DNA of 64,000 nt from Poecilobothrus nobilitatus (lineage: Eukaryota; Arthropoda; Insecta; Diptera; Dolichopodidae): the NCBI GenBank assembly GCA_947095535.1, contig OX352772.1, forward strand, positions 38,521,445 to 38,585,444, in the 5' to 3' direction. Positions 60,219 through 64,000 of the stretch are shown here, piece by piece. The notes beneath the pieces are model-generated. The model searched no databases. It saw only the letters and a program-made list of their open reading frames with translations, and was not told where the DNA came from. Position 1 is the stretch's first letter. The number at the start of each line of letters is the position of its first letter. A program made the position numbers and the translations under genes.

Positions 60219-62554
60219 TTATTGGCAACCACATCTTTTTACAATCATATTTTTTACTTTCTTTAAAACAACATTATTTTCATCAACAACATATAAAATT
60301 TGTATTGCTCCTAATTTTAATGGTGCACATGAAGGTTTTGGTACTCCACCAACCATTAGCTATATATAAAAAAGTATAAATTTTGTAAATAATTTTTATT
60401 ATGCTTAAGTTAAGTATATACATTACTGTTGCTACTATTTACTATTTCTCGACTACTAAAACCTTTGTTAGAAATATATTATCATTCATATCAAATTCTC
60501 ACTTTTTAAGATCAAATTTACTTTCTCTTTTTTTTTTTTAGTTTATTCGCATGCCATATAGATGTGACAAAAAATGTACACATCCTTTTTTTTACAGGTA
60601 TGGCGTCAATGTCGTGAAGAGAAATTATTTTTCATTGCCTCGGTGTTTACTGTGTACTTTTTACGCTCTTAACCCCTAAGCCATCAAGGTCCCTCTTATT
60701 GTATCTCTTTTATGAAGTTTTTTTATTATTTTGTTTCGATTTCCTTCTATTATAAAATAATAATTTTATTTACGTTATAGATATAAGTAGTTTTATTTTT
60801 AATTTGCTTAGTGTTGTTTAAAATTTTTTTACTATTAAAAATAAAGTTTTCAAATAAAAACATTGAATATTATTGACTCTTAGTTAAGAAACAAAATATG
60901 AACTAAACTCATTAGCTTAAATGAGTTTGTAAACTATATGTCGAGTTAAGATTTTCTTAGGGAGTGTGGGTTCGAATCGCACACACGTCGTAAGAGTTAT
61001 TCCCCTTTACGACATTTACAGCGAAGCGTGAACAGGAAAGGCTGTATAATTTCCTGTCCACATTTAAGTGGCAAAGAAATGCCCTAAAAAACAAAAACAA
61101 AAAACAAATAAATAATTCTGACAAGAATTTTATGAAATGAAAGAACTATGAAAGATAGTAAAAAGTTGTGCAATAACTACTGTTTTTTCCATATTTTTCA
61201 GTGGATTAACCATAGCATATACTGTTATAACTTATTAGTCATCGTAAGTTGTATTGGAATTCGAGGAAATTTGAACCAAAACAATAATAATAAAATATTT
61301 AGCTATCGTATTATACATGTATTTAATACAAAAAAACAAAAATAATGAACTATCTATATAATATAATTTCCAAAATTAATTTTTTTTGAAAAAGTGGCAA
61401 CCCTAATGTATGTATATACAAAACTTTTAAAATATAAACTTACATGTACTAATGCCTGTACAATAGCATGACTGGTTGCATTCATATGTGCATTCAATGG
61501 AAAAGCACAATCACCTTTACAATAATAAGCTTCATATCCACTTGGTGCAATAATATTATCCTATAATAATTTAATAAAAAAAAAAAAACACACATAATAA
61601 TTTATTCTAATATCAGTATTGATATTTTACAGCACTTGGAAGTTCATCAAAGGATACATGTAAAAAATGTAATTTACATTCTTTAATTTCTTCAAAATGT
61701 TTTTTTTCCATTTTGTCATCAAAAGGATTTTTAGATTTATAACTAAATAAATCACGTTTTTTTATTCTGTGCATACTTTTTGGGATTCTATTAATCTAAA
61801 AAAGAAACAGAAAAAAAAAAAACAAAACAGTTACCATAAGATATTCGAATAAAAAAAATATTTTAAATGTTTATATACTTCTGGACCTTTAAAGTATCCA
61901 ACCATAAAAGTTTGATGTCCTTCATCACCATGTATATTAACATAACCGATATTTGATAATTTTATTTCATGTCTTGGTTTACCAATTTCATGTGCACTTA
62001 TATATAAACCATTATTTTCTTTAGGATATTTTAACCATTTATCTAACACCATAGTAACATTTATTTCTAACCAACCATTATATTCAGTTGTTGTATTTAC
62101 AGAATTAATAATTTCTAATTCTTTTTGTCCATCAGCTCTAACAATTGAATATACAGTTATTATTATTTGTTTTTTTAATCCATTCCAAATACTATGTTTT
62201 GAATTTTGAAATATTCTTAATTCAGCCATCATTAAAATTGCATCATTTGAAATTTCTGTTATATCAAACCATAATTTTCTTCCATGTTCATGTCGTATTT
62301 CAGATATATGATGATCTACAATATATATACAATTATTTATCTATAGATTTAAATTTTATTTTTCTAATAGAATAAAATAACCTTTATTAAGAAAAGCCAT
62401 TATAATATCAGATTGTTGAAATGCTTTTTCATCAATGTCAGTTATCAAATTATCATCTGAATAAATATCTCTTTTAAATCTTTGAGAATTGACACTGTTT
62501 TCATTATTTATTAATTTATCGTAAACGTTAAGTAAAAATTGTGGTGCTGAATTT
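60219..62554 (-). CDS. BMP ligand, 60A/Glass bottom boat-like, divergent; 5-prime end missing
   Basis: Five minus-strand exons, all GT..AG with consistent phase: 62554-62382, 62315-61879, 61795-61631, 61560-61444 and 60359-60219. They encode the last 343 residues of a secreted TGF-beta-family proprotein; the signal-peptide exon is not in the window. The prodomain is clearly Gbb/BMP5-8 type ([53 protein letters not shown]). A consensus furin site RFKR lies in the prodomain (partial residues 25-28); the main site is HRIKKR (to 217), lacking Arg at P4. The mature chain is 126 aa with six knot cysteines, the conserved [20 protein letters not shown] block and a CGCQ end. Three departures from the family: the interchain cysteine is Ser307 (KPSCAP instead of KPCCAP), and both wrist-epitope tryptophans are replaced (Ser257, Asn260). 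It has no obvious truncation or frameshift, so it reads as a diverged paralog rather than a pseudogene. Confidence 0.92.
60530..60698 (-). mobile_element. tRNA-derived SINE, family 1, copy g (old)
   Basis: Minus-strand copy in the last intron of the BMP-like gene: body CATGCCATATAGATGTGAC, ACACATCC-type segment, degraded B box, and head AAGCCATCAAGGTCCCTC at the right end. Confidence 0.7.
60958..61095 (+). mobile_element. tRNA-derived SINE, family 1, copy h (5-prime truncated)
   Basis: Begins inside the head at GGGAGTGTGGGTTCGAATCG, so the A box is missing. The body is well preserved (AACAGGAAAGGCTGTATAAT, CACATTTAAGTGGCAAAG) with an ACAAAAACAAAA tail. It lies in the same intron as copy g, in opposite orientation, about 260 bp away. 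Confidence 0.85.
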
Positions 62555-64000
62555 CTGTAATTAAAAAAATTATTTTATTTAAATTAATTTAATTGTGAAT
62601 CAGATTTTAGTGAAAACTTTGAATAAAAATAATGAAAAATAATGAAAAATCAGTAGAATATTATAATTAAATGTTTATTTGTTTTCTGTTTTATTTGGTT
62701 CTAATTTAATCGGTTATATAATTTTGGTTCCAATAACTAAATTATGGTTGAAAAATAGTTAGGACCCTATAACTTCTAAAGCCGTTAAATAGATAGTATA
62801 GTATAGGTGAAATGAATAGATAATAAAATATGTCCTGCTCCAGAATTTTTTTTACAATAGATAATATGAAATTATCAATTCTTATAATCTGCGTTTTATT
62901 ACAAATATTTTTATTCGATATACAATGGAGATAACGAGATATGTATTGCGTTTCGGGTTTTCGCGCCTAAACATATTCTTATGAATTTTCGTTCAAAAAG
63001 TCTAAGTTTCTTCATAAGAGACGAACTTATATTAAATTTTGATAATTGTAGTCAATAATAGCAAAATAGTAATAATAGTATGCAGATTCATTGTTCTCTT
63101 ACAGTCTCACTTCTAATTCAATGTTTCCATATCCTTAACTTATCCTCTTCTATCGCTATACTGCTTAGCCAATATACTGTATTAGTCATAGTTAGACAAT
63201 TTATCTCATTATAAAGGGGAACATGGGTTTAGTCAGTAAAAATTGGACACTACCAAAGGGATATTCTTGATATTTTTGGAAGATTCCCACCTCCCTTAGC
63301 AAAAAAAAAAAAAAAATGTTATTTAACATAAATTCAAAATTTTGTTAAAAACTTTATTTTTGAATATTTATATGTATTAAAAATGTTAAAGCGTTAAACG
63401 TCAATATAAAGTCAATTATCAAGCGATTTATTGGAAATAACATAGAACATACACTATACTACTATAGGATAATTAATATAATTTTTAAAGTGTAAAATTT
63501 TAATTAATGTGTAGCACCTAAACATCTTTTTAAAACATTCTCATGTACAATAATTTAAAATTGAAATTCTTTTGATTTTTAATTAAAAACAATTAGAAAT
63601 AATTTGACAAAATCGATTAATTTGTACAGATACATAGAGAAAAAACAGCAACAATTTTATGCTTAAGAACAAATCAAACTAAAAAAATCAAAGAAACGTT
63701 AAAAATTAAATTTATTTTTATTATTCATAGATATCAGATATTATTTGAAGATATGATTAAATACTAAATACATATTTTTCATTTTTCTTTGTTAAAAATT
63801 AAATTTTTGCATTTAATTCATTTAAACAAAGATAATTAAATTTTGCCGGTTATTTACTCTAACACTCTAACACATGTTTAAACAAAAAATAAAATTAAAA
63901 TATAAAATATGAATTAAATCAAGCACAACTAGTTTTATAAATATATAGAAGGTATTTTCTTAATTTTATTTACTATATTTTACTATTTTATTTGTAATTA
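62555..64000. other. Upstream intron of the BMP-like gene; first exon not found
   Basis: The exon at 62554 starts in phase 2, so a signal-peptide exon ending with two codon bases must lie upstream. I find no minus-strand stretch with a hydrophobic leader and suitable donor before the window edge. A reverse-oriented family D relic lies at about 63225-63305 (on the minus strand GGGAGGTGGGAATCTTCC, then GTGTCCAATTTTTACTGAC). Confidence 0.5.

Overview
The window looks like a piece of a very AT-rich, repeat-laden insect genome, most likely a fly (Diptera). Introns carry canonical GT..AG borders, coding exons are short, tRNA-derived SINEs are abundant, and the Helentron-like repeats have the (GACG)n plus ATCGACT 3-prime block that I associate with dipteran DINE-1/INE-1 elements. 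There are no bacterial-type operons, RNA genes or CRISPR arrays. Gene density is very low: about three real genes in 64 kb, all on the minus strand, plus one candidate isolated first exon and several decayed coding remnants.

Layout. 2.4-3.9 kb: a complete four-exon gene for a HAD-superfamily phosphatase of the p-nitrophenylphosphatase / phosphoglycolate (glycerol-3-phosphate) phosphatase family, 301 aa. 3.3-6.3 kb: its first exon, intron and upstream flank, which recur in degraded form at 10.3-15.7 kb as a direct segmental duplication with a broken exon 1; both copies were later hit by different transposable elements. 6.4-7.35 kb and 52.9-54.2 kb: two copies of a Helentron/DINE-1-like element with central arrays of about 142-146 bp units. 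19.26-21.63 kb: a Helitron with intact-looking ends. 23.8-24.0 kb: a possible signal-peptide exon. 32.1-38.9 kb: a second HAD phosphatase (308 aa) with one 6-kb intron that cuts through its catalytic motif and holds a SINE, a LINE 3-prime end and an F-box-like remnant split by a foldback element. 39-60 kb: mostly transposon debris (SINEs, a recurrent non-coding repeat, LINE remnants, a Helitron nested in an inverted-repeat element, Helentron-like copy 2). 60.2-62.6 kb: the 3-prime five exons of a BMP ligand of the 60A/Glass bottom boat group.

The most interesting gene is the BMP-like ligand. Its prodomain and knot cysteines are clearly Gbb-type, but the cysteine that normally links the two chains is serine, and both tryptophans of the type I receptor (wrist) epitope are replaced. 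The main maturation site is also a weak furin match, while the prodomain carries a perfect one. The two phosphatases are paralogs, about 28 kb apart on the same strand, with different intron positions; they have no evident functional link to the BMP gene.

All exon structures were assembled by eye from splice motifs, reading phase and family similarity; no alignment or database search was run.
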